This document shows, piece after piece, positions 35,252 to 44,649 of a DNA stretch of 64,000 nucleotides. The position numbers and the translations under genes were made by a program. Position 1 is the stretch's first letter, and each line of letters starts with the position of its first letter. Source of the DNA: an uncultured Flavobacteriales bacterium. GTDB lineage: Bacteria > Bacteroidota > Bacteroidia > Flavobacteriales_D > Sanyastnellaceae. The stretch lies in assembly GCA_938085105.1 (NCBI GenBank), contig CALKGK010000036.1:62001-126000 (forward strand), read 5' to 3'. Under the pieces are notes generated by a model. It searched no databases, had not been told where the DNA came from, and saw nothing but the letters and a program-made list of their open reading frames with translations.

Positions 35252-35640
35252 TTTTTCAATTCACCCGCAATGTGATCAAAAAGGGCTTTCAGCGGTTTTT
35301 CAACCATCTGTTTTAGAAAGAAATTAATGTCTGCATTGCTCACCATATAAGCCGAACTTCCTTCAGAGATCTGATCAATTTTAATGTCCAAATCAAAGGG
35401 AAACGGGCTATCAGTGTCCGATTGAAGCACAATGTTGTTCGGCTTGGAGTTCGACTTGTGTTGCAAGCCAATTTTGTAAGCGCCCATGACCTTAAAAGAA
35501 CAGTGATTTTCTTCTGCCTTGAAGTCACTCACTTTTCCCTCTGGAAGTAATTTCTCCAAATTCTGGAGGTCCATGAGAAAATCAAAAATTTCTTCTTGAC
35601 TTGCTTTTACGTCTACTTTTTGGCTTTCAATGGTCGTCAT
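35239..35640 (-). CDS. SRPBCC family protein
   Basis: A 133-residue small protein from ATG at 35640. It has the START/Bet v1-like pattern: VDVKASQEEIFDFLMDLQNLEKLLPEG, strands around FKVMGAYKIGLQ, and a long C-terminal helix VEKPLKALFDHIAGELK. SRPBCC domains enclose a hydrophobic ligand pocket; no ligand can be named. It lies four bases downstream of pyrE on the same strand, a pairing often seen in Flavobacteriales, so it is probably co-transcribed. Confidence 0.85.
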   Translation of the reverse strand: MTTIESQKVDVKASQEEIFDFLMDLQNLEKLLPEGKVSDFKAEENHCSFKVMGAYKIGLQHKSNSKPNNIVLQSDTDSPFPFDLDIKIDQISEGSSAYMVSNADINFFLKQMVEKPLKALFDHIAGELKNHFE

Positions 35641-35644
35641 CTGC

Positions 35645-36301
35645 TTAAGTATTTTGAATTCCTTCACCCCAAACTTGTGGTGCATCTCTCCATTCTGCAA
35701 GTGAGCTCACTTGTTCTTCAGAGATATACTTGCTCTGGAGAGCTTGTTGAATGAGGGTGTTGTAATCTGTCAAGGTCTTGAGTTCGACGTTCGCCTCTTT
35801 GAAGCTGTTCACAGAAACATCAAAGCCGTAGGTAAAGATGGCAATCATTCCTTTCACCGACATTCCTGCGGCACGAAGCGCAGCAACGGCGTCGAGAGAG
35901 GACTTACCGGTAGAAACCAAATCTTCAATCACCAGCACCGTTTGCCCTTCTTCCACCATTCCTTCGATCATGTTTTGGAGTCCGTGTCCTTTCGCACTTG
36001 AACGAACGTAAGCGAATGGGAGTCCTAAATCTTGGGCAACCAAGGCACCCATCGCTATTCCTCCTGTGGCTACTCCGGCAATCACATCAGGCATACCGAA
36101 ATGCTCATTGATCACCTCCACAAATTGTTGGCGGATGTAGGTTCTCACCTTGGGGTACGACAAGGTTTTGCGGTTATCGCAATAGATGGGTGATTTCCAT
36201 CCTGCAGCCCAAGTGAATGGGTTTTGCGGCTTGAGTTCAATTGCTTTAATTTGCAGCAAAAACTCAGCGACTTTTAAGGCGTGTTCTTCCCTCGAATTCA
36301 T
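35645..36301 (-). CDS. pyrE: Orotate phosphoribosyltransferase
   Basis: A 218-residue enzyme of UMP synthesis that joins orotate and PRPP. The ATG at 36301 gives MNSREEHALKVAEFLLQIKAIEL, the family's normal start. Motifs: FTWAAGWKSPIYCDNR near residue 29, VAGVATGGIAMGALVA near 73, and the PRPP-binding TVLVIEDLVSTGKSSLDA near 128. Its start codon overlaps that of the divergent NUDIX gene by two bases within CATG, so each promoter must lie inside the other gene. Confidence 0.96.
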   Translation of the reverse strand: MNSREEHALKVAEFLLQIKAIELKPQNPFTWAAGWKSPIYCDNRKTLSYPKVRTYIRQQFVEVINEHFGMPDVIAGVATGGIAMGALVAQDLGLPFAYVRSSAKGHGLQNMIEGMVEEGQTVLVIEDLVSTGKSSLDAVAALRAAGMSVKGMIAIFTYGFDVSVNSFKEANVELKTLTDYNTLIQQALQSKYISEEQVSSLAEWRDAPQVWGEGIQNT

Positions 36302-36932
36302 GGAGCAAAGGTATAAAGTTTTCATTGCCGATAGACCGGTATTTTTCCAAAGTGCTGTTGAAAAATCGAAAAAAAATCTCGAGCATTCTTTTTGCATTTC
36401 TTATTCCCTAGATTCCGATTTTGAACTTGTTTATGAGAAACTAGCATCCACACCGGAAATTCAATCTGTTTTTATTGAATGCAACTCGGTGGAAGTCGCT
36501 TTTCAAGCCTTTTTGGCGATGCATGAAGAAGTTGTTGCTGCTGGTGGACTTGTGGTGAATGGACAAGGGAAGTACTTATTTATCGAACGACTTGGTTTTC
36601 TAGACCTCCCCAAAGGCAAGCTTGAAAAGGGAGAAAGTATTGTAGAAGCTGCTCTTCGTGAAGTGGAGGAAGAATGCGGAATCACCTCGTTGGAAATCGT
36701 GAAACAGCTCCCAACAAGCTATCACACCTATTTTCACAAAGGAAAACGTGTTTTGAAGCCCAGCCATTGGTTTTTGATGCGCTCTACCGCGGCCGATCAT
36801 GATCTCGCACCGCAAACGGAGGAGGGGATTACCGCAGTGCTATGGCTGAGTGAGGATGAGGCACTTGCTAGAGAAAAAGAGATGTATCGATCGATTTCAG
36901 ACCTCTTCACCCGATCTGTGCAAGAACTTTAA
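36300..36932 (+). CDS. NUDIX hydrolase
   Basis: A 210-residue NUDIX hydrolase. From ATG at 36300 it opens MEQRYKVFIADRPVFFQS, as in other Bacteroidota members, with a non-catalytic N-terminal part of about 75 residues. The Nudix box is complete: G-K-L-E-K-G-E at about residues 107-113, then REVEEECGI. It hydrolyses a nucleoside diphosphate linked to a further moiety; the substrate is not predictable. The start codon overlaps that of divergent pyrE (CATG), and the stop shares TTAA with the next convergent gene. Confidence 0.92.
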   Translation: MEQRYKVFIADRPVFFQSAVEKSKKNLEHSFCISYSLDSDFELVYEKLASTPEIQSVFIECNSVEVAFQAFLAMHEEVVAAGGLVVNGQGKYLFIERLGFLDLPKGKLEKGESIVEAALREVEEECGITSLEIVKQLPTSYHTYFHKGKRVLKPSHWFLMRSTAADHDLAPQTEEGITAVLWLSEDEALAREKEMYRSISDLFTRSVQEL

Positions 36933-38467
36933 TCATCCCAAACCTTAATTCTAAGGTCGCGGATTTTTTGCTGAAGAAGTTTTGAAATCCAAGCCTCAGC
37001 GCCTTCCGATGGCTTTTTACTGATTGTTTGTTGAAGCATCCCTTCTGGATTGAAGAGCATGGCATATGGAAGTGCAGTAACTCCAAAATCTTGAAGCAGC
37101 AGCGGCGATGAACCACCGTAAAGGAATTGCCAACGGTAGTTGGGATGTTGGGCCAAAAAGTTGCGAAGCGCATCCGGGTTATCGTCCATGCAAATGCTCA
37201 CAAAATCAACTTGTCTGCCAAATTTTTGATGTAGTTTTTCGAGTAAAATCATCTCTTGCATAGAAGCTGTGCTTCTGGAGTTGAAAAACAGGAAATAGGT
37301 CCAATTCGTATTGTAATCCTCCGCCGTTTTCAGTTCTTCTCGTTCATTGAGCAACTGAAAGTCAGGTATTGTCATTCCTCTTCGGGCATGAAGTTCATCC
37401 TCAATAATTCGGGTAGCTTCTGGCGCTAAAGGACTTTTGGATTCAGCAAGATCGTTGATTGTTTTGAGTACCATCAGAGGTCTGAAGTCGGGGTGGTTGA
37501 TGGCCATTTTCATCATCACGAGAGCGATGAGTTCTGTATTTTCATCGGAACGCACCTTTTCCTCATCTAGCAAGACCTTTAACATTTTATCCCAACTCCC
37601 ATGCGTATTCACGGCAGCTCGGAATGTGGGGTATTCCTCACCAAATTCAATTTTATTCAAGATCGGAGCGTATGCCAATTGTAGTAATTTAATGGCTTCT
37701 GGGTGATTCAGTTTAATCAAATCCACCTCAATAAAATCTTGCAACTCACGGTAATTCACGTAAGCCATATCGTATGCGACTTGCCCGAAGACATATTCAA
37801 GGTACTTTTCCGCGTAAACCGAATTTACCAATGGTCTCAGTTCATCCACCTCGTCGCTAAACACCGCAAAAAGAGAATCGATTTTCGAGTCGGGTTTGAA
37901 TGTATCTTGGGACTTCTTTTTTGCCCGAAGTGCTGTGAGGTCGGTTTCACTTAGCCAGTTGGACCTGGAGTTTCGGTAAGCGCTTCCGGAACTTATGGAT
38001 AAAGCAAGGTCGTAACCGGCTTGTGAATAGAACCGATCGTAGGCTGCGTCACAAGCAGCTAGGATTTGATTTGAATCCGTCTCGGGAAGATCTTCAAACG
38101 CAAGCGCTACCGGGTTGAATTGAAGTCGCTGGGCTTGATCTTGCGCAAAATCCGGGAAAGTAACTAGGTAATGGGCATCGGGCTGAACGATGATCTCTGC
38201 AATTCGATTGCGCACAATCAAGAAAAATTGTTTTGCTTCCGAGAGGTCAATTTGAAAACGGAATGCTCCATTTTCTGAAATACTGCTGTTATCGAGAACG
38301 GAAAGTTGTTCCGACATCTGGAAGGGCTTTTCTGCTAGAAAGATGGTTCTTCCAGGGTCGTTTGGCGCCGAACCGACGATGGTACTTAGAGAAAACCCCT
38401 TGAGCGAAACTAAGAGTAGTAAGCTAGAAATCAGTACGGATTGCTTCAGGAACGAATTGTTTGACAT
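36929..38467 (-). CDS. Thioredoxin-fold (TlpA-like) exported protein lacking the CXXC
   Basis: A 512-residue exported protein (signal peptide to SLKGFSLS). The first 370 residues are a helical region with an N-terminal beta domain, as in other large Bacteroidota TlpA-like proteins. The last 140 are a thioredoxin fold: MTIPDFQLLNERE, YFLFFNSRSTASMQEMILLE, VDFVSICMDDN, and a cis-Pro loop TALPYAMLFNPEG. Where TlpA proteins read CGPC this one has STAS, so both redox cysteines are Ser and disulfide chemistry should be lost. It starts 44 bases inside the end of coaD, last in an overlapping operon. The role may be a binding or folding one. Confidence 0.8.
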   Translation of the reverse strand: MSNNSFLKQSVLISSLLLLVSLKGFSLSTIVGSAPNDPGRTIFLAEKPFQMSEQLSVLDNSSISENGAFRFQIDLSEAKQFFLIVRNRIAEIIVQPDAHYLVTFPDFAQDQAQRLQFNPVALAFEDLPETDSNQILAACDAAYDRFYSQAGYDLALSISSGSAYRNSRSNWLSETDLTALRAKKKSQDTFKPDSKIDSLFAVFSDEVDELRPLVNSVYAEKYLEYVFGQVAYDMAYVNYRELQDFIEVDLIKLNHPEAIKLLQLAYAPILNKIEFGEEYPTFRAAVNTHGSWDKMLKVLLDEEKVRSDENTELIALVMMKMAINHPDFRPLMVLKTINDLAESKSPLAPEATRIIEDELHARRGMTIPDFQLLNEREELKTAEDYNTNWTYFLFFNSRSTASMQEMILLEKLHQKFGRQVDFVSICMDDNPDALRNFLAQHPNYRWQFLYGGSSPLLLQDFGVTALPYAMLFNPEGMLQQTISKKPSEGAEAWISKLLQQKIRDLRIKVWDD

Positions 38468-38885
38468 CGCCGTTATTCTTTAATATTTCACGCACAACTG
38501 TTGAATTTATTGCTGCGTGCTCGGGATCAGTGAAGAGGATGACCGTTTCCAGATTTTCATCCATGTATTTGGTCATTTGTGCAATTGTGCGTTCATATTC
38601 GAAATCGCCACCATTCCTCACACCCCTAAGCAAGAATCTTGCCTCATTTTCGCGGGCAAAGTCGATGGTGAGTCCGGAATACGCTTGAATGCGCACATTG
38701 GGTAAGTCGGCGAAGACCTTTTTCAACCAATTTTCTCGCTGTTCAATGCTAAACATGTTGTTTTTGCTGCTATTGCTTCCGATGGCTACAATGATTTCGT
38801 CGAAGAGCAAGGAAGCTCTTCGCACAATTTTTTCGTGTCCTGTAGTGATGGGATCAAAGGACCCTGGAAATACTGCCTTATTCAT
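38424..38885 (-). CDS. coaD: Phosphopantetheine adenylyltransferase
   Basis: A 153-residue enzyme for the penultimate step of coenzyme A synthesis, transferring AMP to 4'-phosphopantetheine. The HXGH-type site is PGSFDPITTGHEKIVRRA at the N-terminus; RGVRNGGDFEYE near residue 90 and NSTVVREI near 128 complete the family pattern. An ATG one codon earlier (38888) is equally possible. It overlaps rsmD upstream and the thioredoxin-fold gene downstream; rsmD-coaD adjacency is common across bacteria. Confidence 0.97.
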   Translation of the reverse strand: MNKAVFPGSFDPITTGHEKIVRRASLLFDEIIVAIGSNSSKNNMFSIEQRENWLKKVFADLPNVRIQAYSGLTIDFARENEARFLLRGVRNGGDFEYERTIAQMTKYMDENLETVILFTDPEHAAINSTVVREILKNNGDVKQFVPEAIRTDF

Positions 38886-39423
38886 CATGGTCTAAGGTAA
38901 AGAAACTAAAGCGAACCCCACCATATTTTCGGCAGGATTCAAACGCAGGCAAGGAAGAAAAATCGTGACGATCATCGTGTTCCAAAACCAAAAGCCCCTT
39001 AGGTTTGAGCAATGGTTTCTCCAAAATCAGCTCAAGTAATTCGGGTAAATTCGGAAAGTCAAAAGGAGGGTCTGCAATGATGAGATCGAAGTTCAGGTTG
39101 GTTCTTTTGACGAAGGTTTTTGCATCGGAGCGCAGTGTTTTGATCTGGCTTACTCCATAGCTTTCTGCTTGTGCACGGATGTATTTGAGGCAGGCCACAT
39201 TCTTATCTACTGCACTCACTGATTTTGCCTCACGAGAAGCCAATTCATAGCTCATAGCTCCGGTGCCGCAGAACAGGTCGAGCGTAGTGGCTTCAAAAAT
39301 GGCAATTCGGTGATCGAGAATGTTGAACAAGGCCTCACGGGCGAAGTCGGTTGTTGGTCTTGAGTCGAAACCCTTTGGAGGCATAAACTTTCGTCCCTTT
39401 AGCTGTCCGCCTATGATTCGCAT
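38878..39423 (-). CDS. rsmD: 16S rRNA (guanine966-N2)-methyltransferase RsmD
   Basis: A 181-residue SAM-dependent methyltransferase acting on G966 of 16S rRNA. Visible motifs: MRIIGGQLKGRKF at the start, RPTTDFAREALFNIL near residue 22, the SAM loop TLDLFCGTGAMSYELASR near 46, and the catalytic LIIADPPFDFPN near 114 (DPPF of the NPPY class). It overlaps the DUF3822 gene by 13 bases and coaD by 8, so the genes are translationally coupled. Confidence 0.96.
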   Translation of the reverse strand: MRIIGGQLKGRKFMPPKGFDSRPTTDFAREALFNILDHRIAIFEATTLDLFCGTGAMSYELASREAKSVSAVDKNVACLKYIRAQAESYGVSQIKTLRSDAKTFVKRTNLNFDLIIADPPFDFPNLPELLELILEKPLLKPKGLLVLEHDDRHDFSSLPAFESCRKYGGVRFSFFTLDHDE

Positions 39424-40262
39424 GCAACGAGATTAAGGAGGCTCATCACCTCTTGTTTTCTGAGAGCGCTCAAACCTTTTGAGAGCTTAACGTATTCGAG
39501 TCCCATATTCACATTCACATAAGCGAAGTATTTCTTGAAGAGTTGAATCCCAGGGGAGTTGATTTTCCAAGGACCAGAAATGTGGGCTTCGAGGTGTTGA
39601 CCGTCCAATTGATATTGTTTTGCAATGTTGGAGGCATGATAAAGCACATCTTCATCGCTGCTGGTTGGAAATGCATTGCAGAAGAGCAGCCCTTTTTTGG
39701 ACAAGAGGTAGAATCTCGATTCATTTTCCTCCACGTCGATGAAGAGTTTTGGATTTTGTACAAACCTGTTTCTGTGGATCAAGGCCTCAATGAGCAATGC
39801 TTCGCTTGAGTGGAACTGCGCATTGGGATAAGCGTTCAAGAAGAACTGCTCCAGGCCTGCTTGTCGTTGGTAGATGACTTTGAGTTTGGCCTCTTTGCAC
39901 TCTCTAATTCCGAGAGACTCTGGTGCTGTTCCGTGAACTTTTTGAAAAAGGTTAGTTGCTTCCTCCTCTTGAAAAAAACCATTAGGAACCAAGCACTGCT
40001 TTTGGGACTTAAAAGCGATATGAACGGCACTATAGTCTCGGGAAATGAGCTTTTGATCTTTGAGAATCTGCTCAATTTCCAAGACAGGATCGCTTGTTTC
40101 GAGCTTATCATTTCTGACCGCCACGAGCAAGTCGAACTCTTCTGAAAGGAGTGCTGAGCGCAGTTGGTTTTCGTGAATTTCGATGAACAGCTGTAATTCC
40201 TGTTGAGGCAGCGACGCATCTTCATCCACCAGATGGAATGAATTACTCTTTCCAGTTACCAT
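39411..40262 (-). CDS. DUF3822 family protein
   Basis: A 283-residue protein of the DUF3822 family, which is confined mainly to Bacteroidota and usually precedes rsmD, as here. It has two similar halves of the actin-like/ASKHA type: LQLFIEIHENQLRSALL and DYSAVHIAFKSQKQCLVPNGFF in the first; KLFIDVEENESRFYLLSKKGLLFCNAF in the second, followed by AHISGPW. This is also how PilM-like proteins are built, but no nucleotide-binding motif is clear. It overlaps both neighbours. No known reaction. Confidence 0.85.
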   Translation of the reverse strand: MVTGKSNSFHLVDEDASLPQQELQLFIEIHENQLRSALLSEEFDLLVAVRNDKLETSDPVLEIEQILKDQKLISRDYSAVHIAFKSQKQCLVPNGFFQEEEATNLFQKVHGTAPESLGIRECKEAKLKVIYQRQAGLEQFFLNAYPNAQFHSSEALLIEALIHRNRFVQNPKLFIDVEENESRFYLLSKKGLLFCNAFPTSSDEDVLYHASNIAKQYQLDGQHLEAHISGPWKINSPGIQLFKKYFAYVNVNMGLEYVKLSKGLSALRKQEVMSLLNLVACES

Positions 40263-41118
40263 CCGTATGCCCTTCTGTTAGTGATCCAAAGCGCAAGGCG
40301 GTTTTTTTCACATTCGGTCTTCCGAAGGGGGTTGGATCTTCCACTAAGATGGTTGGTTGTTTCACACCACCGATGTCAGCAACTCCCACTTCCATTTTGA
40401 AAGGTTGTCCGCTAGAAGGAGTGTAACGCAAAGAATCCAAGCTAACCAATGGAAGTTTCTTTTCTCTTCTCACTTCTGGAGCGAACTCTTTTTGGTAGAA
40501 CGAGATGTAAGTGGTATCCAAAACTTGGTATCCATTTTCTCCTGTCTCCAATTGTTTTCTGAAAGCATCCGAGCTCAAACCTAGAGAAGAAGCTACAGAG
40601 TCCACATCTGATTTATCGAGGATATAGCCCAATTCCAATGCTGCCTCGAAAGTCGTATCCAAACGTCCCATTTTGAAGACTTGAGGAATGGTTTCTGAGT
40701 TGATGAATCTTCTCAACTCTTGGAAGTCATCAGTGTATTTTCCGTTGTTTTCATAGTAAGCGATTTGTGCTTCACGAAGGTCCTTCAATCGTTGCACTAC
40801 CGTTGCATCGATGCGTTCTTTTTTCGCTCTAAACTCAATTTCTTCTTCTACAGAGAAAACCACTCGGTAAGCGAGGTACAGCGTGATGATCAATCCAATT
40901 CCGAGAATGATTCGACTAACGCTCAAGCTGAATTTAGACAAGATCACCGGCATTGCGATAATCCCCACGAGAATGAGGGTTAATGCAGCCCAAAGCATGT
41001 CAGTTGGTTGTGACTCGATCGAGTCGCCCGATAAATATTTGATCAGAAAACTAATTCCCCCGAGGACGAGGAGAAAGGAGATAACGTATTTCCCAAGTGT
41101 TCTTCCTAAATTTTCCAT
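40243..41118 (-). CDS. Hypothetical membrane protein (pilin-like soluble part)
   Basis: A 291-residue protein with three N-terminal hydrophobic helices (residues 10-30, 42-62, 70-92), followed by a cytoplasmic or periplasmic region that begins RLKDLREAQIAYYENNGKYTDDFQEL, a pattern typical of pseudopilin-like helices before a globular head. The rest is beta-rich without catalytic motifs. It is the first gene of the overlapping leftward operon (20-base overlap with the DUF3822 gene). I do not recognise a named family. Confidence 0.7.
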   Translation of the reverse strand: MENLGRTLGKYVISFLLVLGGISFLIKYLSGDSIESQPTDMLWAALTLILVGIIAMPVILSKFSLSVSRIILGIGLIITLYLAYRVVFSVEEEIEFRAKKERIDATVVQRLKDLREAQIAYYENNGKYTDDFQELRRFINSETIPQVFKMGRLDTTFEAALELGYILDKSDVDSVASSLGLSSDAFRKQLETGENGYQVLDTTYISFYQKEFAPEVRREKKLPLVSLDSLRYTPSSGQPFKMEVGVADIGGVKQPTILVEDPTPFGRPNVKKTALRFGSLTEGHTDGNWKE

Positions 41119-41237
41119 ATTGCTGTATCTTTTCTCTTATTAAGGAATGATGGCAAACTTACCATTTTTTTTTAATCGTTGGCTCACGAATTTGAACGAA
41201 AAGTATACGTTTTAAAAGCCATATCTTTCGGCCTGAG

Positions 41238-42686
41238 ATGAAAGAAGTTGCTGCGTTCACCCTTGCTTTAAAAAAGTATTTCCCATACGCTCCCACTCCT
41301 GGCCAAGACGCCTTGCTTCATGCCCTTTCGCGCTTCACGTTTTCCAAGATGCCCCGTTGCACCTTGTTGGTGAAAGGATACGCGGGTACAGGGAAGACCA
41401 CGGCGGTTGGGGCATATGTTGGGGCTTTGCGTTTGACTGAATATGACATCGTGTTGTTAGCTCCAACGGGAAGAGCGGCAAAAGTATTGAGTCAATACGC
41501 TAAAAGGCCCGCCTTCACGATACACAAAAAGATCTACTTCCCCACGAAAAACTCCTCTGGTGGAATGGCTTATGGACTCGGGGTGAATCGACACAAAAAA
41601 ACCATTTTCTTGGTGGATGAGGCCTCCATGATTGGCGGACATTCCGGAATGAGCAGTGACCAATCTTTTCAATACCGGGATTTACTGGAAGATTTGATTG
41701 ATTTCGTTTTTCAAGGGGAAGATTGTCGTTTGATCCTTGTGGGGGATCAGGCACAGCTCCCTCCTGTTGGCAGTGATGAGAGCCCTGCACTCGACACCGA
41801 TTCACTTCGATCTTCCTTCTACCTTACCATTGCAGACATTCAGTTAACGGATGTTGTTCGGCAGGAAATGGACAGTGGAATTCTCTTCAACGCTACCAGT
41901 TTAAGGAAGGCCATCACCAGTGGGCAGGAAGGTTTCCCTCGTCTTCACCCTGAGGGATTTGCGGATGTTATTCCTGTTTCGGGAGAAGACTTGGAGGAAG
42001 TCTTGGATCAGCTTTACTCTAAGTACACACGTGAAGGAGTGATGTTGATCACCCGAAGTAACAAGCGGGCCAATCAGTTCAATCAGCACATTCGATCGCG
42101 CATTCTTTGGTATGAGGAAGAGTTGAATGCTGGCGACCTCTTGATGGTGGTGAAAAATAATTATTTCTGGTTGAATGCCTACAAAGACGCCCCTACCAAC
42201 TTCATTGCCAATGGCGACATTGTTGAAGTGATCAAGGTGGTTAGGTATCATGAGATTTACGGTCGACGATTCGCCGATGTTGAAGTCCGCTTGCTCGATT
42301 ACCCTGATTTCATCCCTTTTGAAGTGCGCATATTGGTTGACACCATCAACGTTGAAGGTCCGAACCTCCCTATGGCAGAAATCAAAGCCTTGTACCACGC
42401 CATTACGGAAGACTATCTTGATTTGAGGGACCGGAAGAAAATCCACAAGGCCGTCATGGAAGACCCCTTCTACAACGCATTACAGATTAAATTTGCCTAC
42501 GCCGTTACTTGTCACAAATCCCAAGGTGGACAATGGCCAGCGATTATTGTTGATCAAGGGTATCTCACGGAAGAAATGTTGGACATCTCCCTTTTGCGTT
42601 GGTTCTACACCGCTTTCACACGAGCTCAGGAAGAAATCTACCTCCTCAACTTTCATCCTGAATTCTTTGGTGAAGATCAGGAATAG
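41238..42686 (+). CDS. RecD-like ATP-dependent DNA helicase
   Basis: A 482-residue superfamily 1B helicase. Walker A is VKGYAGTGKTTAVGAYV near residue 44, motif Ia LLAPTGRAAKVLS near 75, Walker B with IFLVDEASMIGG near 124, motif III LVGDQAQLPPVGSDESPAL near 171, and the C-terminal UvrD_C_2 box AVTCHKSQGGQWPAIIVDQ near 425 with TAFTRAQEEIYLL. It lacks the N-terminal helix-hairpin-helix region of RecD2, making it a short Bacteroidota form (exodeoxyribonuclease V alpha-like). Probably in DNA repair or replication restart. It is divergent from the membrane-protein operon. Confidence 0.92.
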   Translation: MKEVAAFTLALKKYFPYAPTPGQDALLHALSRFTFSKMPRCTLLVKGYAGTGKTTAVGAYVGALRLTEYDIVLLAPTGRAAKVLSQYAKRPAFTIHKKIYFPTKNSSGGMAYGLGVNRHKKTIFLVDEASMIGGHSGMSSDQSFQYRDLLEDLIDFVFQGEDCRLILVGDQAQLPPVGSDESPALDTDSLRSSFYLTIADIQLTDVVRQEMDSGILFNATSLRKAITSGQEGFPRLHPEGFADVIPVSGEDLEEVLDQLYSKYTREGVMLITRSNKRANQFNQHIRSRILWYEEELNAGDLLMVVKNNYFWLNAYKDAPTNFIANGDIVEVIKVVRYHEIYGRRFADVEVRLLDYPDFIPFEVRILVDTINVEGPNLPMAEIKALYHAITEDYLDLRDRKKIHKAVMEDPFYNALQIKFAYAVTCHKSQGGQWPAIIVDQGYLTEEMLDISLLRWFYTAFTRAQEEIYLLNFHPEFFGEDQE

Positions 42687-42745
42687 CATGAATGATTGTT
42701 CATCATTTCACCAAAGCAGTATTCCATCAACCCGAAAAAAAGAAT

Positions 42746-42775
42746 AAAAAAACAGCCTCCCAAGGGAAGACTGTT
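42746..42775 (-). terminator. Terminator downstream of icd
   Basis: Minus-strand hairpin: AACAGTCTTCCC pairing with GGGAGGCTGTT with one bulge, followed by a T-rich run. It lies 23 bases after the icd stop. Confidence 0.65.
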
Positions 42776-42798
42776 TTCAGCTATTTTGGAAAGAAGGC

Positions 42799-44028
42799 TT
42801 AGGCTCCCATTCGTTGTTTTAGTTCCTGATTGAGGGCTTCGAGAAAATCCTCGGTAGTAAGGTAATGGTTTTCAGTCATTTCCTTTCCGTGAATGAGGAG
42901 TGCCAAATCTTTGGTCATTTTGCCCGCTTCCACTGTATCGATACAAACTTGTTCCAAGGTTTGCGCAAATTTTCGGAGTTGATCGTTTTGATCAAGTTTT
43001 CCTCTAAAATCTAGTCCACGAGTCCAAGCAAAGATGGAAGCGATAGGATTTGTGGATGTCTTTTTGCCTTGTTGGTGTTGACGATAGTGTCTGGTTACCG
43101 TACCGTGAGCGGCCTCTGCCTCCATGGTTTTTCCATCTGGAGTTACGAGGGTTGAAGTCATCAATCCGAGCGAGCCGAAACCTTGGGCAACGGTATCCGA
43201 CTGAACATCTCCGTCGTAATTCTTACAAGCCCAAACGAATCCGCCTTCCCACTTGAGTGCTGCAGCCACCATATCATCGATCAAACGGTGTTCGTAGGTG
43301 ATTCCTGCCTCTTCGAATCTGGCTTTGAATTCTTGATCATACACATCTTGGAAGATATCTTTGAATCTACCGTCGTATGCTTTGAGGATGGTGTTTTTGG
43401 TTGAAAGGTAGAGTGGCCATTGTTTGGCGAGCGCTTGATTCATGGACGAACGTGCGAATCCGTAGATGGACTCATCAGTATTGTACATGCTCATCGCTAC
43501 TCCATCTCCTTCGAAATTGTAAACCTCCCAGGATTGGCTTTCTCCGCCATCTTCAGGAACAAAGGTCATTGTAAGCTTCCCTTTTCCGTTGATTACGGTA
43601 TCTGTTGCTTTGTATTGATCACCAAAAGCGTGTCTTCCGATGCAAATAGGCTTGGTCCAACCAGGAACCAATCTTGGCACGTTGCTCATCATTATTGGTT
43701 CTCTGAACACCGTACCACCGATGATATTTCTAATGGTACCGTTTGGAGATCTCCACATCTTTTTGAGTCCGAATTCAGTAACGCGGTCTTCATCTGGGGT
43801 GATGGTAGCGCATTTGATCCCAACGTTATATTTTTTGATTGCCTCTGCCGCGTCAATGGTGATTTGGTCATTCGTCTCATCTCTTGCCATGATGCCAAGA
43901 TCGAAGTATTTGATTTCCATATCGAGGTATGGGAAAATCAACTTGTCTTTAATGAATTTCCAAATTACGCGCGTCATTTCATCACCATCGAGTTCGACGA
44001 CGGGATTGGCTACTTTAATTTTTTCCAT
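42799..44028 (-). CDS. icd: NADP-dependent isocitrate dehydrogenase
   Basis: A 409-residue enzyme that makes 2-oxoglutarate from isocitrate in the TCA cycle, of the dimeric, eukaryote-like type. Motifs: [14 protein letters not shown] at the N-terminus, [19 protein letters not shown] near residue 94, [20 protein letters not shown] near 246 with the metal-binding Asp residues, and the cofactor region [25 protein letters not shown] near 310, consistent with NADP. TACCTTTG upstream of the start is a good downstream promoter box. Aconitase, the preceding enzyme of the cycle, is encoded at 58376. Confidence 0.96.
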   Translation of the reverse strand: MEKIKVANPVVELDGDEMTRVIWKFIKDKLIFPYLDMEIKYFDLGIMARDETNDQITIDAAEAIKKYNVGIKCATITPDEDRVTEFGLKKMWRSPNGTIRNIIGGTVFREPIMMSNVPRLVPGWTKPICIGRHAFGDQYKATDTVINGKGKLTMTFVPEDGGESQSWEVYNFEGDGVAMSMYNTDESIYGFARSSMNQALAKQWPLYLSTKNTILKAYDGRFKDIFQDVYDQEFKARFEEAGITYEHRLIDDMVAAALKWEGGFVWACKNYDGDVQSDTVAQGFGSLGLMTSTLVTPDGKTMEAEAAHGTVTRHYRQHQQGKKTSTNPIASIFAWTRGLDFRGKLDQNDQLRKFAQTLEQVCIDTVEAGKMTKDLALLIHGKEMTENHYLTTEDFLEALNQELKQRMGA

Positions 44029-44119
44029 GGGTAGTATGATCCTAAATTACTTTTATACGAGTGTCAAAGGTATTTAATTCCTTGAACTCAGGGAAGTGAG
44101 ATGGTAAGTTAAAGGCAAC

Positions 44120-44155
44120 AAAAAAGGCTCACACGATAAACGCGAGAGCCTTTTT
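44120..44155 (-). terminator. Terminator downstream of ndk
   Basis: A 10-bp stem AAAAAGGCTC / GAGCCTTTTT with a 15-base loop; on the minus strand it ends in a T run, 24 bases after the ndk stop. Confidence 0.8.
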
Positions 44156-44178
44156 GGAAGTTTTTGATACTGCCTTAA

Positions 44179-44583
44179 TTATGCAAAGAAAAAATCTCCT
44201 TCGATTTTGGCATTTTCGTCGCTATCTGAACCATGAACGGCATTTGCAGCAATTGACTCAGCAAACTCAGCACGGATGGTACCTGGAGCTGCTTCTTTTG
44301 GATTTGTTGCACCGATGAGTGTTCTGTAATCTTCAACAGCGTTGTCTTTTTCCAAAACAGCAGCAACGATAGGTCCGGAAGTCATGTACTCCACCAATTC
44401 GCCATAGAATGGTCTTTCAGCGTGTACTTCGTAGAATTTCTTTGCTTGATCATTAGAAAGTGTTGTCCACTTCATTTCTACGATAGAGAATCCAGCTTGG
44501 ATGATTCTATCGATAATTTTTCCTGTGTTACCAGCTGCAGTTGCATCTGGTTTAATCATTGTGAAGGTTTTTGTACCAGCCAT
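44179..44583 (-). CDS. ndk: Nucleoside diphosphate kinase
   Basis: A 134-residue NDK that transfers the gamma phosphate between nucleoside triphosphates through a phosphohistidine. The start at 44583 gives [14 protein letters not shown]; an upstream ATG at 44598 would only add Lys/Asn residues. The active His lies in NAVHGSDS near residue 114, and the [16 protein letters not shown] block is complete. TACTTTTG about 25 bases upstream of the ATG is a likely promoter box. Confidence 0.97.
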   Translation of the reverse strand: MAGTKTFTMIKPDATAAGNTGKIIDRIIQAGFSIVEMKWTTLSNDQAKKFYEVHAERPFYGELVEYMTSGPIVAAVLEKDNAVEDYRTLIGATNPKEAAPGTIRAEFAESIAANAVHGSDSDENAKIEGDFFFA

Positions 44584-44649
44584 TTTATTTTTTTTCAAAA
44601 TCTGGGCAAAAGTACAAAGATTTATTCGATCGGTGATTTAAAAAAGTTG

